A stretch of DNA of 64,000 nt from Agapetus fuscipes (lineage: Eukaryota > Arthropoda > Insecta > Trichoptera > Glossosomatidae). The stretch is from NCBI GenBank assembly GCA_951799405.1, contig OX637340.1, positions 1,488,001 through 1,552,000 of the forward strand. The letters run 5' to 3'. Below, piece by piece: positions 32,598-42,708 of the stretch. Position numbers and translations under genes: made by a program. Every line of letters starts with the position of its first letter. The first letter of the stretch is position 1. The notes beneath the pieces were generated by a model. It did not search any database. It worked only from the letters and a program-made list of their open reading frames with translations, and was not told where the DNA came from.

Positions 32598-32863
32598 GAT
32601 CGTTGTTCCTTGACCTATAGGTTGGTATGCGGCTGACCACCCATACTGTAAAAAATGGTTCACTTTACCAATGTCACCCCTGTTTCAGGGAAGGACGGCA
32701 AGAGTTGCAGGGCTTATGTTCATTTGAGATTGGGTTTTTATATTGTAGGTCCACATGCGGCGTGTGTTAGCGCGAAATTATACATGTCTGCTTGTGGGAA
32801 TGCATTCAATATAAATCTATCAAGATAAATATCTTTGCAGCTTAGATTAGATTAGATTAGATC
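32598..32863 (+). repeat. nLTR-2 3' UTR with (GATTA)n tail
   Basis: Near-consensus full unit ending CAGCTTAGATTAGATTAGAT. Confidence 0.85.
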
Positions 32864-32921
32864 GTTAAAATCAAAACATTTAATGTGTCAGAAGGCGCTT
32901 ATCAATCATTACTTTATGATT

Positions 32922-33145
32922 TATGTGGTGAGCGCTGTTATTGTGTGAATCACACCTTCAGAGCCGTTTGAAAGCTTCGCTATTGTTAAAAACAAAAACG
33001 GCGATTACACAAGCAAGACCCAGCTGCTGTGAGAAATAATAGATATTTGACCTTTGAACACATACAAGAGCATATTTTGAAAATTAAATGTTTCTTTTTT
33101 GTGCTCAACTCAGAATCAAAGCTTTTACCTTCTGATCAGAATCCA
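32922..33145 (-). repeat. SINE-B, divergent, inverted
   Basis: The type-1 tail is clear (GGTGAGCGCTGTTATTGTG); the body and head are decayed. Confidence 0.65.
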
Positions 33146-33286
33146 TAAAATTAACCATTAAATAGAGCTCAAAATTATCATCGATTGGCTTATTTTATCA
33201 ATCTATATTGTTTTATATTACTTAGTTATAAACAAAATAAATAGGGTAGGTGCATATAGATTCTAGCTGTAGGATGAATTAAGTAC

Positions 33287-33550
33287 TGTGAAGGTTTTTC
33301 CAATAGTCCTGCTGATTGACACAATTAATAATTAACATACACACTTTAATATGTTTACTTTTATTTCTTTCACAATGTATACACAATTAACCACAGCACA
33401 ATAATATTCTTTATTCTTAATTACACAGGCTTGTGGCTATCCCGCCAGGCAAGCTTTTTTTTCCTTTTTTTATATTCTTTTGTTTTCCTTTTCATTCAAA
33501 TTCAAATCTCATGTTCCATTTTACCTAACAAACAAATCCATCTCGTTACA
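33287..33550 (-). repeat. 3' LTR of gypsy element 1
   Basis: 264 bp. The plus strand reads TGTGAAGGTTTTTCC to CTCGTTACA. It differs from the 5' LTR mainly in the first 20 bases. Confidence 0.9.
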
Positions 33551-34291
33551 ATACACCTCCTTCCTCTCATAAAAAAAAAACATTCCCAATTTTTTTTTTT
33601 CTTTTACAATGAGTAAATAATGTATCATAATGCTCAGCCGGCGCCACATATTTTGTTTTATTTTAAGGATAAATTTCAAAAATATGAAAATAAAAAAAAA
33701 ACCTGTTTCTGATACATTATTCAGTCATTAATACCTTTTTTTAACAATACCAATTATTTTCATACTAAAATTAATATAATTTTTTTTAACACAAATTTCA
33801 TATTCAATATTATAAACAAATATTTTTTTTTTAAATACTTGATTCAACAATTCAAAATAATCAAATAACAATACATAATAAACATTCACCAGTTTATTAA
33901 TCAATTCATTAAAATAACTTTTTTTTTTTTTAAACATGTATCACATCTTTCCCAATATTTAAATTTATTTCAAATTTATTTTTCATTAATAAATTTATCA
34001 GTCCATCAATTTTTTTTTTTAAAAAACTTTACCTTCATATGTAATACTTTGTTTAATTAATATTTCATACCTTCATTCATGCAATGTTTCATAATTCATT
34101 CTTTCACTGATCACTTTTATATCAACTTTCACCGTATCATTCATCACCTCAAATTTTTCATACACATGAAAATATGTTTTTTTTTTTTTTTTTTTTTTAA
34201 TCTAATTTGATTATGTTTGTACTGAATCTAAAAAAGTATCCCATTTTCTTTGTTCATTTTTGTTTTGTCTGTACAATCACTTTTTTTATTT
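33551..34291 (-). other. Non-coding remnant between gag and 3' LTR
   Basis: Long poly-T/poly-A runs and no pol coding sequence. A purine tract (GAGAGGAAGGAGG on the minus strand, about 33557-33569) just before the 3' LTR is the likely polypurine tract. Confidence 0.6.
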
Positions 34292-35131
34292 TTAACAAAA
34301 CAATCTTTTTGTACATCCTGTACGCTTACATGAGTAACAGATTACTGTGTGTTTTTTATAATTTCCATTTTTTATAAAACAATTTCTTTCCACATGTCCT
34401 CTTTTATTACAAAAGTGGCATACTATATTATTTGTGAAACTTCTACATTTATTCTGTATGTAATCGAATTTTCTATTTTTAGTCCAACAATCTATTTCAT
34501 CATGTCCTAATTTATTACAAAAATTGCATTTTTGCATTACATTTTTCTCTTTTATGTCATTCATTACATTTAAATTTTTACATTCATTAAATTTTATAAA
34601 TGATTCAAACTTGCTACATATTGTAGATAATTCCTCTGTATTTTTAATTTCAGATGTTGTCAGTAAAGTTGCATATTTTTCTGACAATCCATGAATTATT
34701 ATGTCCATAAGTTCCTTATCATGCATTCTTTTATTTAATAAATTATTTTTGGATTTGACCTTTAAAATATAAACAGATGCATTATCATGACCTTGTACCA
34801 TATTTAAAATTTCTAACTTAAGATTCCTTTGAAAGTCATATTTTTCAAATTGTTGTAAGAATTTGGTTTTAAAAATTTTCCAATCAAATTCACAATTAAT
34901 TGCTCTGTACCACGTTAACGGAAAATCTGTTAAAAATATAGGCATACACTCTACCAAATAATCTAATTTTAATTTGTAGACTTTGGCTAATTCTTCTAAC
35001 CTTATTATAAATTCATTTGGTTCACTTTCACCATTAAAAGATATTTTTAATTTGAGAGGATCAAAATTTATGGACTCCATTGTGTTACTTTCTAAATCCT
35101 TTTTATTATTTATTTTTTTAGATTTCGTCAT
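34292..35131 (-). CDS. gag: Retrotransposon Gag with CCHC zinc knuckles
   Basis: An intact 279-codon frame. Gag proteins form the intracellular particle and bind element RNA through their zinc knuckles. Residues ~25-190 look like a retrotransposon Gag core: a LTWYRA motif at 72-77 and a QQFEKYDFQRN segment at 93-103 are typical of the Ty3/gypsy gag fold. Two good knuckles follow: C202-C205-H210-C215 and C238-C241-H246-C251. A third (C265, C268, C273, C279) has Cys in place of His and altered spacing, and the frame stops there, exactly where pol would be expected. The start at 35131 follows ~450 bp of leader after the primer site; a second Met at residue 18 is also possible. Codon use is extremely AT-rich, like the rest of the element. 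An intact frame next to near-identical LTRs suggests a fairly recent insertion. Confidence 0.85.
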   Translation of the reverse strand: MTKSKKINNKKDLESNTMESINFDPLKLKISFNGESEPNEFIIRLEELAKVYKLKLDYLVECMPIFLTDFPLTWYRAINCEFDWKIFKTKFLQQFEKYDFQRNLKLEILNMVQGHDNASVYILKVKSKNNLLNKRMHDKELMDIIIHGLSEKYATLLTTSEIKNTEELSTICSKFESFIKFNECKNLNVMNDIKEKNVMQKCNFCNKLGHDEIDCWTKNRKFDYIQNKCRSFTNNIVCHFCNKRGHVERNCFIKNGNYKKHTVICYSCKRTGCTKRLFC

Positions 35132-35581
35132 TTGCTGTATATTTTCAATTTATGCAATTAAAAAAAAATCATTTCATTGAAAAAAAATTTTTCATACAAA
35201 TTAAATATAACACCATCTATATATATTTATCTAAACTGATTTGAAACAAACTGGTTCATATCCATTCTTCATTCTCCCGCGACGTTCGATTTTTGAATTT
35301 CCATTCTTCTGAACGTAATGTAGGTAGTTTGAATTCTCTCACCTTCAATATTTTCAAACAGCGTTTCAAATCTTGTAATTTCTTGTTGTTAATTGTATAA
35401 GTCGATGTCTTCACTAGCTTTTAAACGTGTTGATGCTTTCCATTATGCTTTCACAACCATAAATCTGTCCAATTTTAATTATTTCATATTGTTTTGAATG
35501 TCATTTATTGGAATCGAATGTCATTTGTTTTTGTTTGAGAAAATTTTCTTCATAGGAATTTCATTTACAGATTTTTCTTTT

Positions 35582-35594
35582 ACGTTGGGCGCCA
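35582..35594 (-). promoter_or_regulatory. Primer-binding site (tRNA-Lys type), element 1
   Basis: Minus strand TGGCGCCCAACGT, 13 bases matching the Lys-tRNA-type PBS. The match stops there, whereas element 2 matches 18 bases. Confidence 0.75.
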
Positions 35595-35597
35595 AAA

Positions 35598-35860
35598 TGT
35601 GAGGGTTTTTCTTCTGTCCTGCTGATTGACACAATTAATAATTAACATACACACTTTAATATGTTTACTTTTATTTCTTTCACAATGTATACACAATTAA
35701 CCACAGCACAATAATATTCTTTATTCTTAATTACACAGGCTTGTGGCTATCCCGCCAGGCAAGCTTTTTTTTCCTTTTTTTATATTCTTTTGTTTTCCTT
35801 TTCATTCAAATTCAAATCTCATGTTCCATTTTACCTAACAAACAAATCCATCTCGTTACA
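35598..35860 (-). repeat. 5' LTR of gypsy element 1
   Basis: 263 bp, in the same orientation as 33287-33550. The minus strand begins TGTAACGAGATGG and ends CCCTCACA. Confidence 0.9.
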
Positions 35861-35903
35861 GTACCTAGAGTAAGGAAATATTATGTAAGTAATAATTGTA
35901 TTG

Positions 35904-35976
35904 GAAGCTTTTGGAATATCATAGACGTTTTCTGGCGAATTTAAGTCTAGAAAGTTTGATATCCGTGGTTATAAAA
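35904..35976 (+). promoter_or_regulatory. HSE-like sites and TATA box in LTR-H
   Basis: GAAgcTTTtgGAA at 35904-35916 is a three-unit HSE with one mismatch. GAAagTTT at 35950-35957 is a decayed two-unit site. TTATAAAA is at 35969-35976. Homologous in position to the sites at 2301 and 20960. Confidence 0.45.
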
Positions 35977-36182
35977 GGCGGGAATTGCCTGCAGGTCAGG
36001 CAGTCTCCAAGTGTTAGTAGCCGTTATAGGCCAAGTCAGCGAAAGTGAACCATACATGTGACTTGTAAATGAATTGTGAACAAAATAAATTACTTTAAAA
36101 TAAATCTCCGGCAGTTTTAATCAAGAAGACCAATATTTAAAATTTTAAAAACATTAAAACCCTAAAATCACTACAATATCAA

Positions 36183-36720
36183 AGACACGTCACAAAGGTT
36201 TTTCCAGCTTTATAGCAACTGAATCTTGGTCGCAAAATTCTGTTTGACTGGCGTCGAATAAGCTAGAAAATTATATAAATAAAAAAGCTAGAAAATGTAT
36301 GTTTTAGAAAAGAAAATACAGCCATCCTTGCGATGGATTTGTTTTGTGACAAATATTTCACATAACTATGAAAAATATAAAATGTGTCAGGCTTAGCGCT
36401 ACACAATAAAATTGAAAAATTCTACACGGGAAAGTGCAGTTTTCTTTACAAAAGATTTAAGTTCATCTTTTCTTCACGAGGGAGGAGAGCTCTATCGCCT
36501 TAGTGTCATATTTCCCGGGAAATATATTGTGCCACGTAAAACTGAAGTGTTTTAAGAAACTGTAATAAGATTGCCGAGAAAAATGTGTCGCATATTTTAT
36601 GTTAGTGACATTTACTGGTACAGTTGGGAATCTTACAAATTGAGATTTTTTAAAGCATATGCATGTTTTGGTATAATTTTTTATAGTAATTTATTGTTGA
36701 GCTATTATTCTTAGAACAGC
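36183..36720. other. No gene seen; SINE-B scrap at 36183-36235
   Basis: GTCACAAAGGTTTTTCCAGC and TAGCAACTGAATCTTGG match a short piece of SINE-B body. The rest is AT-rich without recognised features. Confidence 0.4.
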
Positions 36721-36721
36721 A

Positions 36722-36860
36722 TCTAACCGCAATTGCACTTGGGGTGGCCAAGTACCTCAGCAGATGTGACTCCAATTAGTTTGGTCCTTTAAACACTTGT
36801 TTCATTTGCTCGACGTGTATCACTCTTTACGTGTGCTATTTTTTCTCACTCGGCAGATTC
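36722..36860 (-). repeat. nLTR-1 3' end, divergent
   Basis: GGGGTGGCCAAGTACCTC and the GCAGATGTGACTCC stretch match the nLTR-1 end seen at 37115 and 14255. Confidence 0.55.
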
Positions 36861-37080
36861 TAGTTACACCATAAAAATACACGTGCTAGTTCGCCTTTAG
36901 TCATGCTGCATTTATTGTTATGAAATAAGACAAAAAAAAACATATCTCAACTAAAAATAACAAAAACAACAATAATCAATTTTTAACGTCTTTCTCATAA
37001 ATGGGGGGGATATTGGAAAAGAAAAACGTTTTTTACAGTATTTGTATGTATTATAATCTATAATATTCCGTTAGAATAAC

Positions 37081-37433
37081 TGTAACTGTAACTGTAACTC
37101 TGTTGCCATTCCGCTAGGGGTGGCCAGAGCCTCTGCAGATTTGCCTCCATTTTTTCCTATCCTGACATACCTCTTTCAATTCCTTCATATCCATCACCTT
37201 TTTCATGCATTTTCTTCTTTGACGCTCACTTTGTATATCCCATTCTTTCACAATCTCCTTAATCTGATCATCCCTCTTTTTCCTTTCACACTTCCTTTGT
37301 ATACACACTTTGTCAGTCTATCATCTTTCATTCTTTCCACATGCCCAAGCCATCTCATCACATTCTTTTGTACTTTAACTTTCACATCCTCTTTCAAATT
37401 ACATTCTTTTTTTACCCATTCATTCCTAACTCT
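37081..37433 (-). pseudogene. nLTR-1 LINE 3' end, host of gypsy element 2
   Basis: Minus strand: decayed ORF C-terminus ending KKWRQICRGSGHP, followed by (TTACAG)n. The copy continues beyond the gypsy insertion at 39302-39365: joining across the break restores the order seen in 14520-14640. Confidence 0.75.
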
Positions 37434-37695
37434 TGTAACGAGATGGATTTGTTTGTTAGGTAAAATGGAACATGAGATTTGAATTTGAATGAAAAGGAAA
37501 ACAAAAGAATATAAAAAAGGAGGAGAAGCTTGCCAGGCGGGATAGCCACAGGCCTGTGTAATTAAGAATAATTAATATTATTGTGCTGTGGTTTATTGTG
37601 TATACATTGTGAAAGGAATAAAAGTAAACATATTAAAGTGGCTGTTATATTATTAATTGTGTCAATCAGCAGGACAGAGAGGAAAAACCCTCACA
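37434..37695 (+). repeat. Left LTR of element 2 (inverted relative to the right LTR)
   Basis: 262 bp, TGTAACGAGATGG to CCCTCACA on the plus strand. By eye almost identical to the reverse complement of 39036-39297 (one difference noticed, in CAGGCCTG versus CAGGCTTG). Confidence 0.9.
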
Positions 37696-39150
37696 TTTTC
37701 TATTTTCCATTTTTCCTGCTGGAGGTAAATTATTCGGCTTATACATTTTACATTTTTGACATTTATTTATAAAACTTTTTATATCTGCATACATATTTTT
37801 CCAATAGTAACATCTTGATATGTATTTATAAGTTTTAAAAATACCTACATGTCCATTATCATGATGATTCTTTATTATAGTTAATCTATTGTCTATAATA
37901 GGTATCTCTTTCCAATTATATTCCTCTGTGAAAGGATTATCATCATTTATTAGTTTAAATAATTTATTATCTACCATTTTGAATTTTTTGTATTTGTATG
38001 GTGTTTTTGTACATCCTTCTGCGATATTATTATACCAAGGATCTGCAATATTTGAATTTATTACTTCCATTTCTTTAGTACCAGGAATCCTAGATAATAC
38101 ATCTGGCACTGTATGTTCTTTCCCTTTTCTATGCTCAATCTCAAATTCATACTGTGAAAGTCTCATGGCCCATCTTGCTAATCTACCTGTTGGATTTGAT
38201 ATTTTATTCAAGAATTTTAATGCCATATGATCAGTTATTACCTTGAATTTCATCCCATCTAGATAAGATCGAAAATGTTCAATTGACTCTACAATGGCAA
38301 GAAGCTCACGTTCTGATGTCGAATAGTTTTGTTCTCTAACTGTCAAACTTCTTGAAAAATATGCTATTGGGTTTTCGGACCCATTGATATTTTGGTTTAA
38401 TACTGAAACTACTTGATTTTTACTGGCATCAGTGTGTAAAAAAAAATCTTTTGTGAAATCCGGACATATTAATACAGGGGCTGTGCTTAAGGCTAATTTT
38501 AAATTATTAAATGCATCCTCAGATTCTTTTGACCAATTAAAATTGTTCTGACCTTTTTTACCTCTCAATAATTTATTTAGTGGATATGATATCTCACTGC
38601 AGTTTCGTATAACTTTTCTATAAAATCCTACCAAACCTAAAAACATTCGTAGTTGTTTTAAATTTTTCGGTGAAGGATATTCCTCTATAATCTTGACTTT
38701 ATTTGAATCTGGCCTTAATCCATTTTCATCAATAATGTATCCCAAATATTTTAAACTCTCTTTGCAAAATTCACATTTTGAAAATTTTACCGTTAACCCT
38801 GCTTCTTGTAATATATTTTTAACTTGTTTTAATAAATTTAAATGTGAATTGAAATCTTCGTTAATAATAATTAAGTCATCGATATAACAAAATATGTTAG
38901 TATCAAATTTAGGTCCAAATAACTTGTCTAATAAACGCTGTGTTTCAGAACTTGAATTTTTTAAACCGAACGGCATTTTTGTGAATTGAAACAACCCTCT
39001 TTGTGAATTGAAACGCCCCACGTTGGGCGCCAAAATGTGAGGGTTTTTCCTCTCTGTCCTGCTGATTGACACAATTAATAATATAACAGCCACTTTAATA
39101 TGTTTACTTTTATTCCTTTCACAATGTATACACAATAAACCACAGCACAA
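37666..39150 (-). pseudogene. pol: Truncated Pol: RT C-terminal half, RNase H, integrase zinc finger
   Basis: A 494-codon open frame. Residues 1-38 are translated from the right LTR and ~39-45 from the primer site, so the N-terminus is not natural Pol. RT starts within the palm at FTKMPFGLKN (56-65) and has the catalytic YIDD at 89-92 and a GYIIDENGL-type thumb region at 137-145. RNase H follows with HTDAS (239-243), SERELLAIV (279-287) and TDHMALKFL (306-314). An HHCC zinc-binding region of integrase ends the frame (H430, H434, C464, C467); the DDE core is absent. The last residues are read from the left LTR. In full elements Pol reverse-transcribes and integrates the element; this remnant lacks the RT fingers and integrase core and cannot do so. 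Confidence 0.85.
39015..39032 (-). promoter_or_regulatory. Primer-binding site for tRNA-Lys, element 2
   Basis: Minus strand TGGCGCCCAACGTGGGGC, 18 bases matching the known Lys-tRNA PBS, beginning four bases after the LTR end. Confidence 0.85.
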
Positions 39151-39297
39151 TAATATTAATTATTCTTAATTACACAGGCTTGTGGCTATCCCGCCTGGCA
39201 AGCTTCTCCTCCTTTTTTATATTCTTTTGTTTTCCTTTTCATTCAAATTCAAATCTCATGTTCCATTTTACCTAACAAACAAATCCATCTCGTTACA
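39036..39297 (-). repeat. Right (5') LTR of element 2
   Basis: 262 bp, same family as the element 1 LTRs. The plus strand reads TGTGAGGGTTTTTCC to CTCGTTACA. Confidence 0.9.
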
Positions 39298-39301
39298 CTC
39301 T

Positions 39302-39365
39302 ATCCCTCAAAGTTTTTCCTGTCATACTTCTCAAATGCTTCATTTCCACCGTAACTCTCACAGCA
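39302..39365 (-). repeat. nLTR-1 continuation beyond the gypsy insertion
   Basis: CCCTCAAAGTTTTTCCTG and CATTTCCACCGTAA align to 14589-14637 of the better copy. Confidence 0.7.
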
Positions 39366-39587
39366 AAAGAAAAATATTAAGACAAGTGTAATTGTTTATA
39401 CTATTTGTAGACATAAAAATGTATTACGACGAAATTTCAAAAATAAATCTTAACAAGATGAATTAACTTTCCATATAATATTTTGTGAAAAAAAAACCAT
39501 TCATCATATAATCCATTGTTAAATGACAAAAAATATTTTTTTCAAGGCTGCATGACTTTCAATCTTAAAGAAAAAAACTGAATCAGT

Positions 39588-39639
39588 GTCACAACAATTT
39601 TCGTCTCCTCATTGAAGACAATTTTCAGGTACAGGTGAC
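39588..39639 (-). ncRNA. Hammerhead-like motif, decayed
   Basis: Minus strand: outer helix GTCAC/GTGAC, core CTGAAAA (G8 changed to A), helix II GTCT/AGAC, then GAAAATTGTT. A 6-base internal bulge lies in helix I. Confidence 0.35.
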
Positions 39640-39647
39640 ACCATTAC

Positions 39648-39790
39648 CTCGAGTGTAAAACTTAAATATAAATCTATGAAAACTGAAACGCTCACTTGAA
39701 GTGTTTTATGAGTTTACTTATATTTTTTTGTAGAATGGTTGAATTTTGGTGTAATGTTTTATACTTGGGCAAGTTGACACGCAAATTTGT
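39648..39790. repeat. Family G MITE-like copy
   Basis: ATTACCTCGAGTGTAAAACT at one end and TTTTATACTTGGGCAAG at the other, with ATGAAAACTGAAACGCTCAC inside. Confidence 0.4.
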
Positions 39791-40104
39791 TACGAAAAGG
39801 AGTGACTTGTCAAAAGAGAGAGGGCGTGATTAATAGTATTTGAAAAGATCAAAGAAGCACACTCGTGATTTCGCGAACACTCATATTTCACGTAGTTGAC
39901 GGGAGTCTGAATTCGAAAAGTGTCTCGGAGAATAAGTACAGACCCCAGAGCCTGAATAAAGTAGAGGAGTCGGATGATAGATATGATTTACCAGAGAAGT
40001 ATATTTATTCATATTTTGCGTGAAAGAAAATGCAGACGATTATGTGAATAATCAACAACAGCAAAAAATAAAGTTTTAAACTTTCACTTTCATGGTCGGT
40101 GTTC

Positions 40105-40545
40105 AATGATATAGTTTTTCTCGGTGCCTCGTCGCTTCGAGCCTTTAAAATGTTCCCCGCTCCAGGGAATGAAACGTCGGCAGACAAAATTACTGCAAGT
40201 AGACATAGAGTAGTATAGTTTTATTGATTTTAAAAATGTAATTTGTCATGTATGTTCCTTGACTTATAGGTTGTTATGCGGCTGACCACCCATACTGTAA
40301 AAAAAATTGGTTCACTTTGCCAATGTCACCCCTGTTTCAGGGAAGGACGGCAAGAGTTGCAAGGCTTATGTTCATTTGAGATTGGGTTTTTATATTGTAG
40401 GTCCACATGCGGCATGTGTTAGCGCGAAATTATACATATCTGCTTGTGGGAATGCATTTAATATAAATCTTAAATGATATATATCTTTGCAGCTTAGATT
40501 AGATTAGATTAGATTAGACCATGGTCTTACCCGAGAAAAACTATA
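40105..40545 (+). mobile_element. HHR-type element with inverted ends, split by nLTR-2
   Basis: Ends TGATATAGTTTTTCTCGG (about 40107-40124) and CCGAGAAAAACTATATCA are inverted repeats. The inner part matches 10440-10590. Core-like segment 40141-40183: GCC, TTTAAAA (core lost), hairpin GTTCCC/GGGAAT, GAAACGTC, GGC. Confidence 0.5.
40212..40519 (+). repeat. nLTR-2 3' end inserted in an HHR-type repeat
   Basis: Full unit plus ~45 bp upstream, ending in four GATTA units. The uninterrupted copy at 10440-10590 shows the empty site. Confidence 0.8.
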
Positions 40546-41555
40546 TCAACAGCAAAAAATGTTGAGAAAATTGCCATAGTGAAAAAAATAAGATCCGCAT
40601 ATTTTACAACCTCAAAAAGAGTGATGACGTCACACGGTTTGGTTGCTAGGGAGAAGGTTAACAAATAATTTATTGTCGATTTATCAGGGCTATTTCTAGT
40701 TACAGACGTATGACGTTTGCTCACTGAGAATAAAATGGATTTTGGAACATCGTGCAACTAACGTTCTGAGTATGCCCACTGAATACATCGATCAATATAA
40801 AATAAATGAAAAGAGAATCAGAGCCGTTTGGCGTATCCCGTCGTCAACGGAGACTGCCAAACAAAAAGTGACTGTTATCTTATGTATATTCTAGATTTCC
40901 GCTAACGTAATCTTATTTTTCTGATAATCATAATGAATCTATTTCAGTACGTAGGTCATAAATAACGTCATAGAACTCGATCGTTTGGATCACTGATTGT
41001 ACGAGTATTACTCGTATTACCCGAAAGTTTGACAGTTTTTTAACTGCTCCAATCTGATTGTTGAAAGTGTTGAAATTATGACAGAAAAGATACTTAATAT
41101 GGGTACAAAGTTGATTTTGATTTGAAAAATAAAGATAATGTAAATGTGACGGAAAAAGGTGACAGGAATGATAGAAAAAGATAATAATGATGCCAGATAC
41201 AAGATAAAGATGATGGCGAATAAGACGGTGAAGAAGGGAATTTCGCGAGTTCAGTTTATAGTGCTCTTCTGTAGTACATAATGCAATTACTGATCTTAGA
41301 GATGTTGCCCCAGGGACAGAGACGGATTAGTAGGAAATCTTTAACTAGTAAAATGCGGTGTTGTACAAAATTTACAGAAAGGTAACAAATTGTTTCTCAT
41401 TCTTGCACATTCCACATCTTTTAAAATAGTAATTATTAGCCCGATGACAATCTGATAGCAATAAACGTGAATTTTCCAAGTATGACTTTTTATTAAATAA
41501 ATATCGTGTAGAAAGATTATAGATTTAAAGAAAGATGTATCTATAATATTTTTTT
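40546..41555. other. No gene or recognised repeat over ~1 kb
   Basis: AT-rich. Short open frames only. Nothing recognised. Confidence 0.45.
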
Positions 41556-41893
41556 GTCTTGTATCCTGCCGCCATTCCTCTAGGGGTGGCCGGTACCTCC
41601 ACGCAAGTGCCTCTGTCCTTGCATACTTCTTTCATCTCATCTAGTTTCATCACTCTTTTCATGTACGCTCTTCTCTTGTTTCCACTCTGTAAATTCCATT
41701 CATTCGCAATCTCATTTATCTGATCAATCCATTCTTTCCTAGGTCTGCCCCTTCCACGCTTATCTATTACATTCCCTTTACACAAATTTTTTTTGTCAGT
41801 CGGTCTTCATTCATCCTTTCAATATGTCCAAACCATCGCCTTACACTTCTTTGAACTTTCACATTCACGCATTCTTTTATTCTACATTCTAAG
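41556..41893 (-). pseudogene. nLTR-1 LINE 3' end
   Basis: Minus-strand frame with KRGRGRPRKEWIDQI and KRVMKLDEMKEVCKD. A frameshift and deletion lie near the end. Tail ACAAG rather than ACAGTT. Confidence 0.7.
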
Positions 41894-41934
41894 TCGCCAA
41901 TATATTTATTAATATTGAAAATTCATAAAATATT

Positions 41935-42126
41935 CAATTACCACAATTCACACGTATGAATTTGAGCTTTCATATGCCACATGTGCACTTGCAACACAAA
42001 AAACCAGAAATCAAATGAACAAAGCCCCTATAACTATTGCTGATCTTGCTTGATAAAGGGTGAGAATCGTAAATTGATCAATTTTTACAGTATTCAGTAG
42101 CTTCATATTAACCTATTAGTCAAGCA
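41935..42126 (-). repeat. nLTR-2 3' UTR, divergent, no tail
   Basis: Old copy: GAATTTGAGCTTTCATATGC and CCTATAACTATTGCTGATC match the unit. Confidence 0.65.
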
Positions 42127-42449
42127 AAAAGATTAGACAGATTGTTCTTATTTCTTTTCATATTAATTTGTGCATAAGTCACGTCTCATTACTTCAGTAC
42201 TGCTCTGTCTGCCTTCAGTATTTCACCTCAGCGTCTTTCCACAACTTGTGGAATTCAGTTTACGAACTTCTCTCCCAAAAGCCGGGAGAGCGTTTGGATA
42301 CACCAGGGTCCTAAGATGCGAGGGAAATACCCTTAGAGAATGCTGCGATGAGTCTAAAATTAGAGAACACCTATTGACTACGTGAGAGATCAAAATCATC
42401 TAGAAAGTCGTAGAGGTGTTTGTTACCGTAGATGTTACAGTTTCAGTTT

Positions 42450-42708
42450 GTCGGTGTTATGGCCGAGGGGGCCAAGTGGGCTGATCTTTATAACGTATTT
42501 GGAATATAATAACGTTGGGTCGATCCCCGCCTGGGTCATTTGACCATAACTTTGACCTTGGTTCAACATATGTAATTGGGTAATTATTAATCAAGAATTC
42601 ATAAAAATAACAAAAATGAATTATTCATTGATGATACCAATACCTGTTTCTAGCCAGGCAGAATAGGTTGATTAATTCTATCAATTCTATCTATTTTCTT
42701 TTTTTTTA
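42450..42708 (+). repeat. SINE-L copy
   Basis: Head GTCGGTGTTATGGCCGAGGG and GGGCCAAGTGGGCTGAT with B-box-like GGGTCGATCCCCG. The body ends at CCAGGCAGAATAGGTTG plus a T-rich end. Confidence 0.75.

Larger units (their letters stand above)
33287..35860 (-). mobile_element. Ty3/gypsy-type element 1, gag-only
   Basis: A 2574 bp element with direct LTRs (33287-33550, 35598-35860) and a 4 bp duplication GTAC (33283-33286, 35861-35864). On the minus strand it has a primer-binding site, one gag ORF, ~740 bp of AT-rich non-coding DNA and a purine tract. No protease, RT or integrase, so it is non-autonomous. Confidence 0.9.
33209..36175 (+). mobile_element. LTR-H solo LTR interrupted by gypsy element 1
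   Basis: 33209-33286 and 35865-36175 together make a 389 bp LTR collinear with 20830-21220 (391 bp). It starts TGTTTTATATTACTTAG, ends CACTACA, and is flanked by ATAT (33205-33208 and 36176-36179). The gypsy element at 33287-35860 was inserted later. Confidence 0.85.
37434..39297 (-). mobile_element. Ty3/gypsy-type element 2, pol-only, with inverted LTRs
   Basis: 1864 bp between CTCT duplications (37430-37433, 39298-39301). The right LTR (39036-39297) and primer site set the minus strand as sense. The left LTR (37434-37695) is in the opposite orientation, so both outer ends are the same U3 end. Gag, protease, the N-terminal RT, integrase core and polypurine tract are missing. Confidence 0.85.

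Noticed and set aside
38693..38887. Plus-strand frames inside gypsy element 2
   Set aside because: Antisense shadows of the pol frame. The frame at 37889-38230 is rejected for the same reason.
41000..41040. Hammerhead 3' half CCCGAAAGTTTGAC
   Set aside because: No CTGANGA-like core or helix I partner upstream.
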